A stretch of DNA of 8,200 bases. Origin: Actinomycetes bacterium. GTDB lineage: Bacteria; Actinomycetota; Actinomycetes; Actinomycetales; Demequinaceae. Below the pieces are notes generated by a model. The model made no database searches. It was not told where the DNA came from and was given only the letters and a program-made list of their open reading frames with translations. The position numbers and the translations under genes are program-made. The stretch covers positions 1-8,200 of the forward strand of contig JAEYYZ010000218.1 in NCBI GenBank assembly GCA_023428185.1, written 5' to 3'. Below are positions 1 through 6,456 of this stretch, one piece after another; position 1 is the first letter of the stretch, and each line of letters begins with the position of its first letter.

Positions 1-371
1 TCAACTACCTCTGCGCCCGCTGCATCAACCACTACGCCAGCACCGGTGGCCATCGCGTACCGCGTGACGATCTCCTTGTTCACAAACGTCGAAATCACCA
101 CGAGCGCGTCAGCATCCGCCACCGCACCGGCCAAGGCCGCGGCCGCAACTACAGGCAAACGCCCGGCTTCGCCCACCTCAACCACACGCACCTCGGTGGC
201 GCCGTACGCACCCAACTGAGCCGCATCGTCGGCGCTGGGCCCAGCACCCAACCACACCACCACTGGCGTGCCCAGGGACCGCGCCAACGTCAAAGCCTCA
301 AGAGTGGGCCCCGCGAGCGCGCCATCGCGCTGCTCGGCGAGAACCGCCACCACACCAAGCGTGTCGCTCAT
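1..371 (-). CDS. etfA: Electron transfer flavoprotein subunit alpha (partial, N-terminal part)
   Basis: This is the alpha subunit of the heterodimeric electron transfer flavoprotein, which takes electrons from acyl-CoA and other flavin dehydrogenases in the cytoplasm and passes them toward the quinone pool. Only about 123 N-terminal residues lie in the window; the gene continues past the left edge, so the C-terminal FAD-binding domain is not visible. The visible part begins MSDTLGVVAVLAEQRDG and continues as an alternating strand/helix nucleotide-binding-like fold (LARSLGTPVVVWLGAGPSA; ADALVVISTFVNKEI), as expected for the EtfA N-terminal domain. The ATG at 369-371 lies inside the ATGA overlap with the etfB stop, so the two are almost certainly translationally coupled and made in equal amounts. 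Identification rests on the partial fold plus the etfB partner. No frameshift was seen. Confidence 0.88.
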   Translation of the reverse strand, partial: MSDTLGVVAVLAEQRDGALAGPTLEALTLARSLGTPVVVWLGAGPSADDAAQLGAYGATEVRVVEVGEAGRLPVVAAAALAGAVADADALVVISTFVNKEIVTRYAMATGAGVVVDAAGAEVV

Positions 372-1162
372 GCGAGCCCCCTCTCCACCAGGAACGCGGC
401 CAAGGCTTTGCCGCCCTCCCCTGTGTCGGTCACGATCACGCGGTTCTCGCGCGGAGGACGCGGCACCGCCTCAAGAACAGAGGTCCGCGCAGCCATGGCA
501 CCCACCTGGACCGGGTCCACCCCAATGTCGCCAAGGCTCCACACCGTCACGGGCGCCGAACGCGCGGCCATGATGAGTTTGAAGTTGGGGTAGCGCGGCT
601 TGTTGGCCTCGTCGGTCACCGACACCACGGCGGGCAGCGGCGCGGTCACGGTCTCGTGCGCGTCAGGCAAGTGGCGGTCGATGGTCGCGGTCCCTGCCGC
701 ACTATCCACCCGCAGTGCCGATGCCAGGGTTAGCTGAGACCACTCAAGTTCCGCCGCGAGCGCGGTGGGCAACATCGAGGTCAGCCCGTCGAGAGCAGCC
801 ATGCCCGTGATCACCAAGTCAAGGGGCGCTTCCTCGTGCACCTTGCGGATTGCGGCGGCCAACACCTTGGCGGTGCCAAAGACATCTGACCCGGCCACGG
901 CGTCGTCGCTCACGTGAATCGCATGCTGCACACCCAACTGAAGGGCCTTGCGCACGGCGGCCACGGCGTCGGCGCCGCCTACGGTGAGCGCGTAGACCTC
1001 ACCCTCGCCGGCCGCCTCCACCAACTGGAGTGCGGCCTCAACCGCGTTCTCGTCCAACTCATTCATGGAGCCGTCGTCAGCGGTGCGAGTGACCGTGCCG
1101 TCGGTGAAAGAGCGGTTGGACTGGAGGTCGGGCGTGAACTTGACGGTCACCAGAATGCGCAT
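368..1162 (-). CDS. etfB: Electron transfer flavoprotein subunit beta
   Basis: This 264-residue protein is the beta subunit of electron transfer flavoprotein, a normal length for the family. It pairs with EtfA, binds AMP in a structural role, and carries the loop that recognises partner dehydrogenases. Visible family features are the N-terminal strand MRILVTVKFTPD, the block MNELDENAVEAALQL (residues 33-47), a central segment with DGLTSMLPTALAAELEWSQLT (about 125-145), and the C-terminal signature region LPAVVSVTDEANKPRYPNFK (176-195) followed by IMAA. The stop overlaps the etfA start (ATGA). The start at 1160-1162 gives the canonical N-terminus, although only a weak Shine-Dalgarno is visible upstream. 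The gene is separated by 75 bases from the minus-strand gene before it, so it may share that transcript or have its own promoter; none is obvious. Confidence 0.95.
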   Translation of the reverse strand: MRILVTVKFTPDLQSNRSFTDGTVTRTADDGSMNELDENAVEAALQLVEAAGEGEVYALTVGGADAVAAVRKALQLGVQHAIHVSDDAVAGSDVFGTAKVLAAAIRKVHEEAPLDLVITGMAALDGLTSMLPTALAAELEWSQLTLASALRVDSAAGTATIDRHLPDAHETVTAPLPAVVSVTDEANKPRYPNFKLIMAARSAPVTVWSLGDIGVDPVQVGAMAARTSVLEAVPRPPRENRVIVTDTGEGGKALAAFLVERGLA

Positions 1163-1220
1163 GGCCCAAGACTACCGAGCGGCCGCTACCTGAAGGTGCG
1201 CTGCCTGCGTGCTCGGCCCA

Positions 1221-1240
1221 TGGGTCGGTTGAGCGACCTA
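1221..1240 (-). terminator. Possible weak hairpin at the end of the LURP-one-like gene
   Basis: A seven-pair stem (1221-1227 with 1234-1240, one G-T pair, six-base loop) begins at the TAG stop of the minus-strand gene 1238-1816. On the minus strand it reads TAGGTCG, loop, CGACCCA. There is no following T-run, so it is at best a weak or Rho-assisted terminator, or simply local structure between this gene and etfB. Confidence 0.3.
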
Positions 1241-1816
1241 CCGGTTCTGCAACGAGTCCAATGCCACGGCCATGGCGCCCACCACGCGGTTGTCGAGGCT
1301 CGCGTCGTAGATGGAGACCAAGTACTTGTCGCGGATGCCCCAGCCTTTGACCACGGAGAAGCCCAGACGGCCGTCGGCGCTCACAAAGTCAAAGTGGTAC
1401 GGCACCCATGCGATGTCCATGACGCGACGCAGGATTGCCACTGCCAGGCTGCGCTCCTCGCCGCGCAGTTCGGCCTGCCCGTTCTGCTGCACAAACCACG
1501 TGGAGCGGATGAACGAGGCGCCAAAGTCCTTGCGGAAGCTACCTAGGACCTGCTGGTTGGCGTCAAAGATGTCTGCCACGGACTTGAGGTCCATGATGTT
1601 GCGGGCCTTGAAACTGAACACTCGCTGCGTGCGGGCCTCGTCGGCAAAGAAGATGACCTCTTCTTTGAGCTTGAAGCGCTTCTGTTGGGCCATGGCAATC
1701 AACGCGCCTTCGGTCCTCATGTCATCCGATTCACGGATCTCGTAGCGGTTCACACCCAGGGTGAATCGTTGCTTGATGAGGAGGTGGCGGGCGGCGATCG
1801 CAGGCGTAGTTGTCAT
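1238..1816 (-). CDS. LURP-one-related / scramblase-like (Tubby C-terminal fold) protein
   Basis: This 192-residue cytoplasmic protein has no signal peptide or membrane helix. The opening is typical of LURP-one-related/phospholipid-scramblase-like proteins, a 12-strand beta-barrel around a central helix: LLIKQRFTLGVNRYEIRES (12-30), then short strands KRFKLKEEVIFFADEARTQ (46-64) and VFSFKARNIMDLKSVADIFD (66-85), where FSFKARNIMDL matches the family's repeating strand-turn pattern with a 'D..g..lg.' segment after it (ANQQVLGSFRKDF). The C-terminal half (RVMDIAWVPYHFDFVSADGR onward) continues the beta pattern and includes a hydrophobic segment near the end. The biochemical role of bacterial members is not established; lipid or small-ligand binding is only inferred from the fold. 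It lies on the same strand as etfBA, 75 bases upstream of etfB, without an evident functional link. The start has no clear Shine-Dalgarno (see the motif at 1823-1828). Confidence 0.7.
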   Translation of the reverse strand: MTTTPAIAARHLLIKQRFTLGVNRYEIRESDDMRTEGALIAMAQQKRFKLKEEVIFFADEARTQRVFSFKARNIMDLKSVADIFDANQQVLGSFRKDFGASFIRSTWFVQQNGQAELRGEERSLAVAILRRVMDIAWVPYHFDFVSADGRLGFSVVKGWGIRDKYLVSIYDASLDNRVVGAMAVALDSLQNR

Positions 1817-1822
1817 GCGCCG

Positions 1823-1828
1823 ATGCTA
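1823..1828 (-). promoter_or_regulatory. Candidate -10 element for a leaderless transcript
   Basis: On the minus strand the hexamer TAGCAT (TANNNT pattern) ends six bases before the ATG of the gene 1238-1816, and there is no Shine-Dalgarno in between. A -10 box about seven bases from the start codon is the known arrangement for leaderless actinobacterial mRNAs. No matching -35 box was found, so this is a motif-only call. Confidence 0.3.
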
Positions 1829-1874
1829 ATGGTGCGAGGCCTCTCAGATGCGCCACACTCACGGCACGCGGGTA

Positions 1875-1900
1875 CAAATCACCCATACCGGAATGATTTG
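1875..1900. promoter_or_regulatory. 7-bp inverted repeat in the divergent intergenic region (possible operator)
   Basis: CAAATCA (1875-1881) and TGATTTG (1894-1900) form a perfect inverted repeat with a 12-base centre. The site sits between the divergent LURP-one-like and glycosyltransferase genes, about 27 bases upstream of a strong ribosome binding site at 1927-1933. The half-sites are A/T-richer than the surrounding DNA, and the centre-to-centre distance is about 19 bases, close to two helical turns. That fits binding by a dimeric regulator, but no regulator family can be named. Confidence 0.35.
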
Positions 1901-1935
1901 GGCTTCCACCTATCGCCCCAGGTAGTGGAGAGGTA

Positions 1936-2016
1936 ATGTGTGGCCCGTACGTATTGTTGCCGCGCCTTGCGGTCGATGCGCCGTCCCACGCAGTGACCAC
2001 CCTGCACGATATGTAG
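1936..2016 (+). CDS. Possible 26-codon leader ORF upstream of the glycosyltransferase
   Basis: An ATG at 1936 is preceded by GGAGAGG (1927-1933), the best Shine-Dalgarno in this intergenic region. It opens 26 codons beginning MCGPYVLLPRLAV and ending at TAG (2014-2016). The ORF is in the same frame as the glycosyltransferase, whose GTG start at 2026 comes nine bases after that TAG. Two readings are possible. It may be a leader peptide that couples translation to the synthase gene, whose own ribosome site (TGAGG at 2018-2022) is close and weak. Or it may be the original N-terminus of the synthase cut off by a nonsense change or sequencing error. The peptide matches nothing I recognise, and chance is possible at this length. 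Confidence 0.4.
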   Translation: MCGPYVLLPRLAVDAPSHAVTTLHDM

Positions 2017-2025
2017 CTGAGGCCC

Positions 2026-4479
2026 GTGTTAAACGAGATTCAGGGCACCGCCGTGCCCTCAGTGGAAGACCCACTCGATACCCCACCGCACCCGCAGGGT
2101 TCCGCGGACCATGACAATCCTCTGGAACAGTTGGAACAGTCTGGGGAGCAATCCGCCGAACTTGCACCTCCTGCCAAGCCGGTTCGCCGACGCCGCCGCC
2201 AGTGGGGAGCCGAGAAACCCCGGCCACCGCTCCCGGCTATCGAGAAGCCCGCAAGCACCGCAGCCACGTGGCTGGGCGGTCTTGCGCTCGTCACCACCGT
2301 GGTCTGCTTTGTGGCCTACCTTGCCACCACCATCGTTTCGCAAGTCATTGATGACGGCATCCGCAGTAGCACCTACACGTGGCAATCCATCGCCTACATC
2401 TTGGTGATGGGTGGCCTGATCTTCTCAACGTTCAACTACTTGCTGGCGCGCCAGGGTTCGCTCTACCGCTCACGCAGCCACGCACGCATTCCGCGCGCGG
2501 AGATTGACGCGTTCATGTCTGCGTCTCAGCCTTCTCTCACGGTGTTGGTGCCTTCCTACGCGGAGGACCCTCAGGTAGTGCGGGGCACGCTCCTTTCGGC
2601 AGCGCTTCAGGAGTACCCCGACATGCGTGTGGTGCTGCTCCTAGACGATCCGCCCAACCCGTCCACGCCCGCTGCCGCCGCGAGCCTTGCTGGCTGCCGC
2701 GACCTGCCGCACGAACTGACCGAGCTGTTCCGCGAACCCTACGAGCGATTCTGCGCGGAGTTCGCCACCTACGAAGCCGCCGCCGCTGCGGGGGGCCCCG
2801 GCACGCCTGAGCAGATCCGCACCCTTGCGCTCGACTTTGTGTGGGCCGCTCAGTGGTTGCGTGATCAAGAGGCCAGTTACCCGCGCACAAACAACGCCGA
2901 TGACTTTGTGGCCGAGGAAGTCCTGGGCGGCTTAGCTCGCGACTTTGAAGCAGTGTCCAAGGCGCTCTTTGCTGCGCTGGACGAGGGCGCGGCACTCCCC
3001 GCCACTCGCTTGGTGCAATTGTGCCGACGCTTGATGTGGACCTTCGACGTACGCGTCTCATCATTTGAACGCAAGGCCTACGTCAACCTCCCCCATGACG
3101 CGAACAAGGCCATGAACCTCAACGCGTACTTGGGGCTCATGGGTCGTACAGTGCGGCGGGTAGAGACCCGCCTAGGCCCGGTGTTGCGAGACGCGGAACC
3201 CGGCGCGGCGGACGGCATCTACGTTCCGGACTCGGACTACTTGCTGACCCTGGACGCGGACAGCGTGCTGCTGCGCGAGTATTGCTTGCGCTTGGTGCAC
3301 CACATGGAACTGCCGGGCAACGAGCGCATTGGCGTGATCCAGACGCCGTACTCCTCGTTCCGCGCGGGCCCCACGCGCCTGGAGCGCATGGCCGCAGCCA
3401 CCACGGATATTCAGCACATCCTGCACCAGGGCATGTCCTACCACGACGCCACTTTCTGGGTGGGCGCCAACGCCGTCATCCGCAAGAAGGCGCTTGATGA
3501 CATCGTGGAAATCTCGTACGTCCAGGGCCAAGAAGTCAAGCGCTACGTGCAAGACCACACGGTGATTGAAGACACTGAGTCCAGCATCGACCTCATCGCC
3601 AATGGCTGGTCGCTGTACAACTACCCCGAGCGCCTCAGCTACAGCGCCACTCCTCCTGACTACGGTGCGCTTGCGGTGCAGCGCGCCCGTTGGGCCAACG
3701 GTGGCTTGCTGATTCTGCCCAAGTACTTGCGGTATTTGAAGGCCCGACGCAAAGAGGGCAATCGCGTGCCGTGGCCCTCGGTGGCGCTGCGCATCAACTA
3801 CATGGCCTCGATTAGCTGGGCGAGTTTTGGTCTGCTCATCTTGTTGGCTTTCCCGTTTGATGACAGGTTGCTCAGCCCCATCATCGTTGCTGCGGCCCTG
3901 CCGTACTTCTTGGCGATGTCTCACGACTTCAAGCGGCTCGGCTACAAGCGCACGGATGTGTTCCGCATCTACGCGTTCAACTTGATCTTGCTGGCCGTCA
4001 ACCTGGGCGGCACGCTCAAGTCGCTCCAACAAGCGGCCGCCAAGTCAAAGATTGCGTTTGCGCGTACGCCCAAAGTGGCCAACCGCACCGCCGCACCCGC
4101 GCTCTATGTGGTGGCCGCGTATGTGATTGCCATCTACTCCTTTGTGAGCTTGGGTTACAGCTTGCGCATGGGTCACTGGGGTAACGCCACGTTCGCGGCG
4201 CTCAACGGTACACTCACCACGTACGCCATTTTCGCGTACATGGGCTTCCGCAACTCGATTGTGGACATGGTGCTCGGTGCGGTGCGGTGGGTCCAAGTAC
4301 CGCGCCGCGCGCCTCGTGCAAAGGCCGACGCTATCCCGGCCGCACCTGTCACGGACTGGGCATCGGTCCTCTACTACGGCCCCGACCACGACCCATCCAC
4401 CGGCACTCCCCCGCCCGTAGCCGCAGCGCCTGCAGCTCACCCGCGTCGCGGTGACACGCGCGCCCGCCACCGCGACTGA
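2026..4479 (+). CDS. Membrane family 2 glycosyltransferase, cellulose/chitin-synthase-like
   Basis: This 817-residue processive polysaccharide synthase should polymerise a beta-linked sugar from a nucleotide-sugar donor and pass it through the membrane. Order: basic disordered N-terminus (RRRRR at 54-58), two membrane helices (about 80-104 and 119-141), a cytosolic GT-A domain starting LTVLVPSYAEDP (171-182), then four to five C-terminal helices (between about 595 and 745) and a Pro/Ala/Arg-rich tail. Catalytic motifs are complete: DD at 207-208, HDANKAMNLNA (357-367), LTLDADS with D410 and D412, VIEDTES with the likely base in E515-D516, and QRARW (552-556). About 137 residues (209-345), mostly Ala/Glu-rich helix, are inserted between the first two motifs. 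The donor sugar cannot be read from the motifs; the chitin-binding partner downstream suggests GlcNAc. The GTG start has only a short-spaced TGAGG before it; V10 (GTG at 2053) is an alternative. Confidence 0.88.
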   Translation: MLNEIQGTAVPSVEDPLDTPPHPQGSADHDNPLEQLEQSGEQSAELAPPAKPVRRRRRQWGAEKPRPPLPAIEKPASTAATWLGGLALVTTVVCFVAYLATTIVSQVIDDGIRSSTYTWQSIAYILVMGGLIFSTFNYLLARQGSLYRSRSHARIPRAEIDAFMSASQPSLTVLVPSYAEDPQVVRGTLLSAALQEYPDMRVVLLLDDPPNPSTPAAAASLAGCRDLPHELTELFREPYERFCAEFATYEAAAAAGGPGTPEQIRTLALDFVWAAQWLRDQEASYPRTNNADDFVAEEVLGGLARDFEAVSKALFAALDEGAALPATRLVQLCRRLMWTFDVRVSSFERKAYVNLPHDANKAMNLNAYLGLMGRTVRRVETRLGPVLRDAEPGAADGIYVPDSDYLLTLDADSVLLREYCLRLVHHMELPGNERIGVIQTPYSSFRAGPTRLERMAAATTDIQHILHQGMSYHDATFWVGANAVIRKKALDDIVEISYVQGQEVKRYVQDHTVIEDTESSIDLIANGWSLYNYPERLSYSATPPDYGALAVQRARWANGGLLILPKYLRYLKARRKEGNRVPWPSVALRINYMASISWASFGLLILLAFPFDDRLLSPIIVAAALPYFLAMSHDFKRLGYKRTDVFRIYAFNLILLAVNLGGTLKSLQQAAAKSKIAFARTPKVANRTAAPALYVVAAYVIAIYSFVSLGYSLRMGHWGNATFAALNGTLTTYAIFAYMGFRNSIVDMVLGAVRWVQVPRRAPRAKADAIPAAPVTDWASVLYYGPDHDPSTGTPPPVAAAPAAHPRRGDTRARHRD

Positions 4480-4518
4480 GCCCTGCGACCAACCGTGACT
4501 GAACCTCAAGGAATCCCG

Positions 4519-6099
4519 ATGTCCTCTTCCCCGTCCGCACGCCCGCAACGACGCACTCGAGTCTCGTTCTTGCGGTTGCTGGTCTTGCTCGTGGCGCTCG
4601 GTGCAATTGGGTGGTTTGGCTTCAAGGCCACCGTGGCGGCGGTGATTCCGCCCGCAACGCCTGGTCCCAGCACCTTCAGCCCCTACGTGGACGTCACGGC
4701 CTGGCCTCCGTACCGCTTTGAAACCCCAAGCGACCCTTCCGCGATGGATGTGACCCTCGCGTTCATCGTTGCGGATCCCGCCCAGCCGTGTGAGCCAAGT
4801 TGGGGAGGGTACTACTCCCTCGACGCGGCATCGTCCGAGATTGAACTGGACCGTCGTATCCAACAGTTGCGCACCGTGGGCGGTGACGTACGAGTGTCCT
4901 TCGGTGGTGCCGCTAACAGCGAACTTGCCGTCACGTGCGACAACACCAACAGGCTTCTGGATGCTTACCGCGCCGTGGTGAACCGCTATGAACTCAGCAT
5001 TATTGACCTCGACATCGAGGGCGCGGCTCTCGCGGACGATGCCGCCAACGTGCGCCGTGCGGAGGCCATCAAGCTCCTCCAAGAGGAGTCCGCAGAGGCG
5101 GGCAAGGACCTCTCCGTGTGGCTCACCCTGCCCGTGGGCCCGCAAGGCCTCACTGCCGAGGGCGAGCAAGTGGTTTCCGGGATGCTGGATGCCGGCGTGG
5201 AGGTCACGGGCGTCAATGGCATGGCCATGGTCTTTGGCCTCACCACGTCTGCGAGCAATCCGCAGTCGGACACCATTGTGGATTCGGCGAACGCGCTACA
5301 CGCTCAAGTCACGCGCCTGTTTGCTGCGGCTGGTGAGCAGTTGAGTGTGCGGGACGCGTGGACTCGCGTGGGCATCACGGTGATGATCGGTCAGAACGAC
5401 GTCGAGACCGAGCGCTTCACTCTGGCCGATGCCGAGGCGGTCAACCAGTTTGCGCGCGACAATGGCGTGGGCTTGGTCTCCATGTGGTCGCTCAACCGCG
5501 ACACCACGTGCGTGGCTCCGTTGCCCACTGTCACCACAGTGGTTCAAGACAACTGCAGCGGTGTGGATCAAGGTGGCGTGAGTTTTGCTGAGACGCTCGC
5601 GCTTGACCTGCCGCTTGCCGGCCAGGTGCGCCAGGCCGATACACCGGACCCCAGCGCGTCACCGTCCGTGTCCCCCACCCAGGCCGCGGCCGCACCGGTA
5701 GCCCCGGCGGACATCGTCGATGATCCGGCCAAGAGTCCGTACCCCATTTGGGAACCGCTGGGCACCTACCCTGCCGGGACCAAGATCGTGTGGCGCAAGA
5801 ACGTGTACGAGGCGCGGTACTGGACCAGCGGCTTCGCTCCTGACACCGCGGTGGCCAACCCTTACGACTCGCCATGGACCCTGCTGGGACCGGTGCTGCC
5901 TGGTGACAAGCCCGCGCCGTTGCCCACGCTGCCTGCTGGCAGCTACCCGGATTGGGATGCCGAGGAGGTCTACGTAGCAGGCGACCGCGTGTTGCTAGAC
6001 CTGGTGCCCTACGAGGCCAAGTGGTGGACTCAAGGTCAGAAGCCTGGTGTAGCCATCGAGGGCGGATCACCCTGGTTGCTCATCCTGCCTGCTGGTTGA
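4519..6099 (+). CDS. Membrane-anchored GH18-like chitinase with two CBM5/12-type modules
   Basis: This 526-residue extracytoplasmic protein should bind and possibly hydrolyse a beta-1,4-GlcNAc-type polymer. Residues 14-38 (RTRVSFLRLLVLLVALGAIG and on) are an uncleaved signal anchor. The GH18-like barrel spans about 52-365: TFSPYVDVTAWPP, LAFIVAD, VRVSFGGA, then the active-site strand SIIDLDIEG with D163, D165 and acid E167. The first Asp of the classical DxxDxDxE motif is Ser. After a Pro/Ser/Ala linker (about 370-400) come two aromatic-rich modules, about 405-458 (PIWEPLGTYPAG, VYEARYWTSG, PWTLLG) and 475-526 (YPDWDAEEVYVAGD, YEAKWWTQGQKPG, PWLLIL), matching the CBM5/12 pattern. The ATG at 4519 is chosen over GTG 4495 because AAGGAA (4508-4513) lies five bases before it. 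It follows the synthase gene by 39 bases, so an operon and a wall-side role on the synthase product are likely. Confidence 0.85.
   Translation: MSSSPSARPQRRTRVSFLRLLVLLVALGAIGWFGFKATVAAVIPPATPGPSTFSPYVDVTAWPPYRFETPSDPSAMDVTLAFIVADPAQPCEPSWGGYYSLDAASSEIELDRRIQQLRTVGGDVRVSFGGAANSELAVTCDNTNRLLDAYRAVVNRYELSIIDLDIEGAALADDAANVRRAEAIKLLQEESAEAGKDLSVWLTLPVGPQGLTAEGEQVVSGMLDAGVEVTGVNGMAMVFGLTTSASNPQSDTIVDSANALHAQVTRLFAAAGEQLSVRDAWTRVGITVMIGQNDVETERFTLADAEAVNQFARDNGVGLVSMWSLNRDTTCVAPLPTVTTVVQDNCSGVDQGGVSFAETLALDLPLAGQVRQADTPDPSASPSVSPTQAAAAPVAPADIVDDPAKSPYPIWEPLGTYPAGTKIVWRKNVYEARYWTSGFAPDTAVANPYDSPWTLLGPVLPGDKPAPLPTLPAGSYPDWDAEEVYVAGDRVLLDLVPYEAKWWTQGQKPGVAIEGGSPWLLILPAG
5929..6095 (+). repeat. 11-bp direct repeat bounding one CBM module
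   Basis: CTGCCTGCTGG occurs at 5929-5939 and at 6085-6095, in the same reading frame and encoding LPAG each time, 156 bases (52 codons) apart. The interval is one carbohydrate-binding module, so the repeat marks a unit that could be gained or lost by slippage or recombination. It may also just reflect a shared linker end. Confidence 0.45.
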
Positions 6100-6125
6100 T
6101 CTGCGCTCAGAGCCGGACGCAATAA

Positions 6126-6350
6126 GTCGCATCACTCGTAGTAGTTGTGGGACTGCCTGCCGCCGCCGAGAACGGTTGCTGGGCGACAGCCTCAGGCAAC
6201 TACACCTACGACCATGCGAGCACTTATCAACCTGCTGGATCGTGCAGGGTCCACAAGATCCAAGGCGAATGGTTCGTAACAGGCGATCCCAACACCCCAT
6301 ACTATGAGACGGGTACGCGATTCGACGTTCCTCCTGGGGGCACCAAGTAA
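6126..6350 (+). pseudogene. Start-less remnant of a small secreted protein (copy 1)
   Basis: An open frame of 74 codons runs from just after an in-frame TAA (6123-6125) to TAA at 6348-6350. It starts VASLVVVVGLPAAAENGCW, which reads as the hydrophobic core and cleavage region of a signal peptide whose charged beginning is missing. The only start-like codon inside, GTG 6147, has no Shine-Dalgarno and would discard the signal core. The mature part resembles the intact gene at 7568: YDHASTYQPAGSC here against YAHAATASDGSC there (seven identities, one gap), followed in both by a VTG.P segment, and both end in Lys. It therefore looks like a broken 5' end of a paralogue. Upstream, a TTG at 6096 overlapping the previous stop is in frame but blocked by the TAA. 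A short functional cytoplasmic peptide from GTG 6147 cannot be excluded. Confidence 0.6.
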
Positions 6351-6409
6351 GTGGGCTATTCGCTTCCTTCGCAGTACCAACTGCAACGGTTCCGGTTCTG
6401 TAGCCACTT
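6349..6409 (+). repeat. Inverted repeat and small hairpin between copy-1 secreted gene and lipoprotein
   Basis: AAGTGGGCTA (6349-6358), starting in the stop codon of the remnant, pairs with TAGCCACTT (6401-6409) apart from one bulged G. Inside the interval is a hairpin GCAGT-ACCA-ACTGC (6371-6384) and a tandem CGGTTC CGGTTC (6387-6398). The element occupies the same place relative to its neighbours as the much stronger hairpin at 7881-7923. Confidence 0.4.
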
Positions 6410-6456
6410 GTCGAACATCTCATGCGCCTACAACCCGTGGCAGACCTGATCGAATC

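Noticed and set aside
1175..1216. CCGAGC...GCTCGG inverted repeat upstream of etfB
   Set aside because: It is a six-base repeat of common G/C composition over a 30-base loop; no operator or terminator character.
914..1546. Plus-strand open frame of 210 codons over etfB and the LURP-one-like gene
   Set aside because: It spans two minus-strand genes and their gap, with no recognisable protein features.
3172..4032. Minus-strand open frame of 286 codons inside the synthase gene
   Set aside because: The plus-strand frame carries all the catalytic motifs, and the antisense product has Val/Gln/His-rich shadow composition.
4495..4518. GTG 4495 as the start of the GH18-like gene
   Set aside because: It has no Shine-Dalgarno, while ATG 4519 has AAGGAA five bases upstream and places the basic/hydrophobic signal anchor near the N-terminus.
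4045..5169. Long minus-strand open frame (374 codons) across the synthase end and GH18 start
   Set aside because: It lies antisense to two well-supported genes, is His/Arg/Gly-rich with no domain pattern, and is a typical shadow in G/C-rich DNA.
6387..6398. Tandem CGGTTC repeat as a possible regulator site or short repeat array
   Set aside because: There are only two copies of six bases, which is not distinguishable from chance.
6304..6456. 51-residue N-terminal extension of the copy-1 lipoprotein
   Set aside because: It would bury the lipobox signal peptide in the interior and overlap the preceding remnant.
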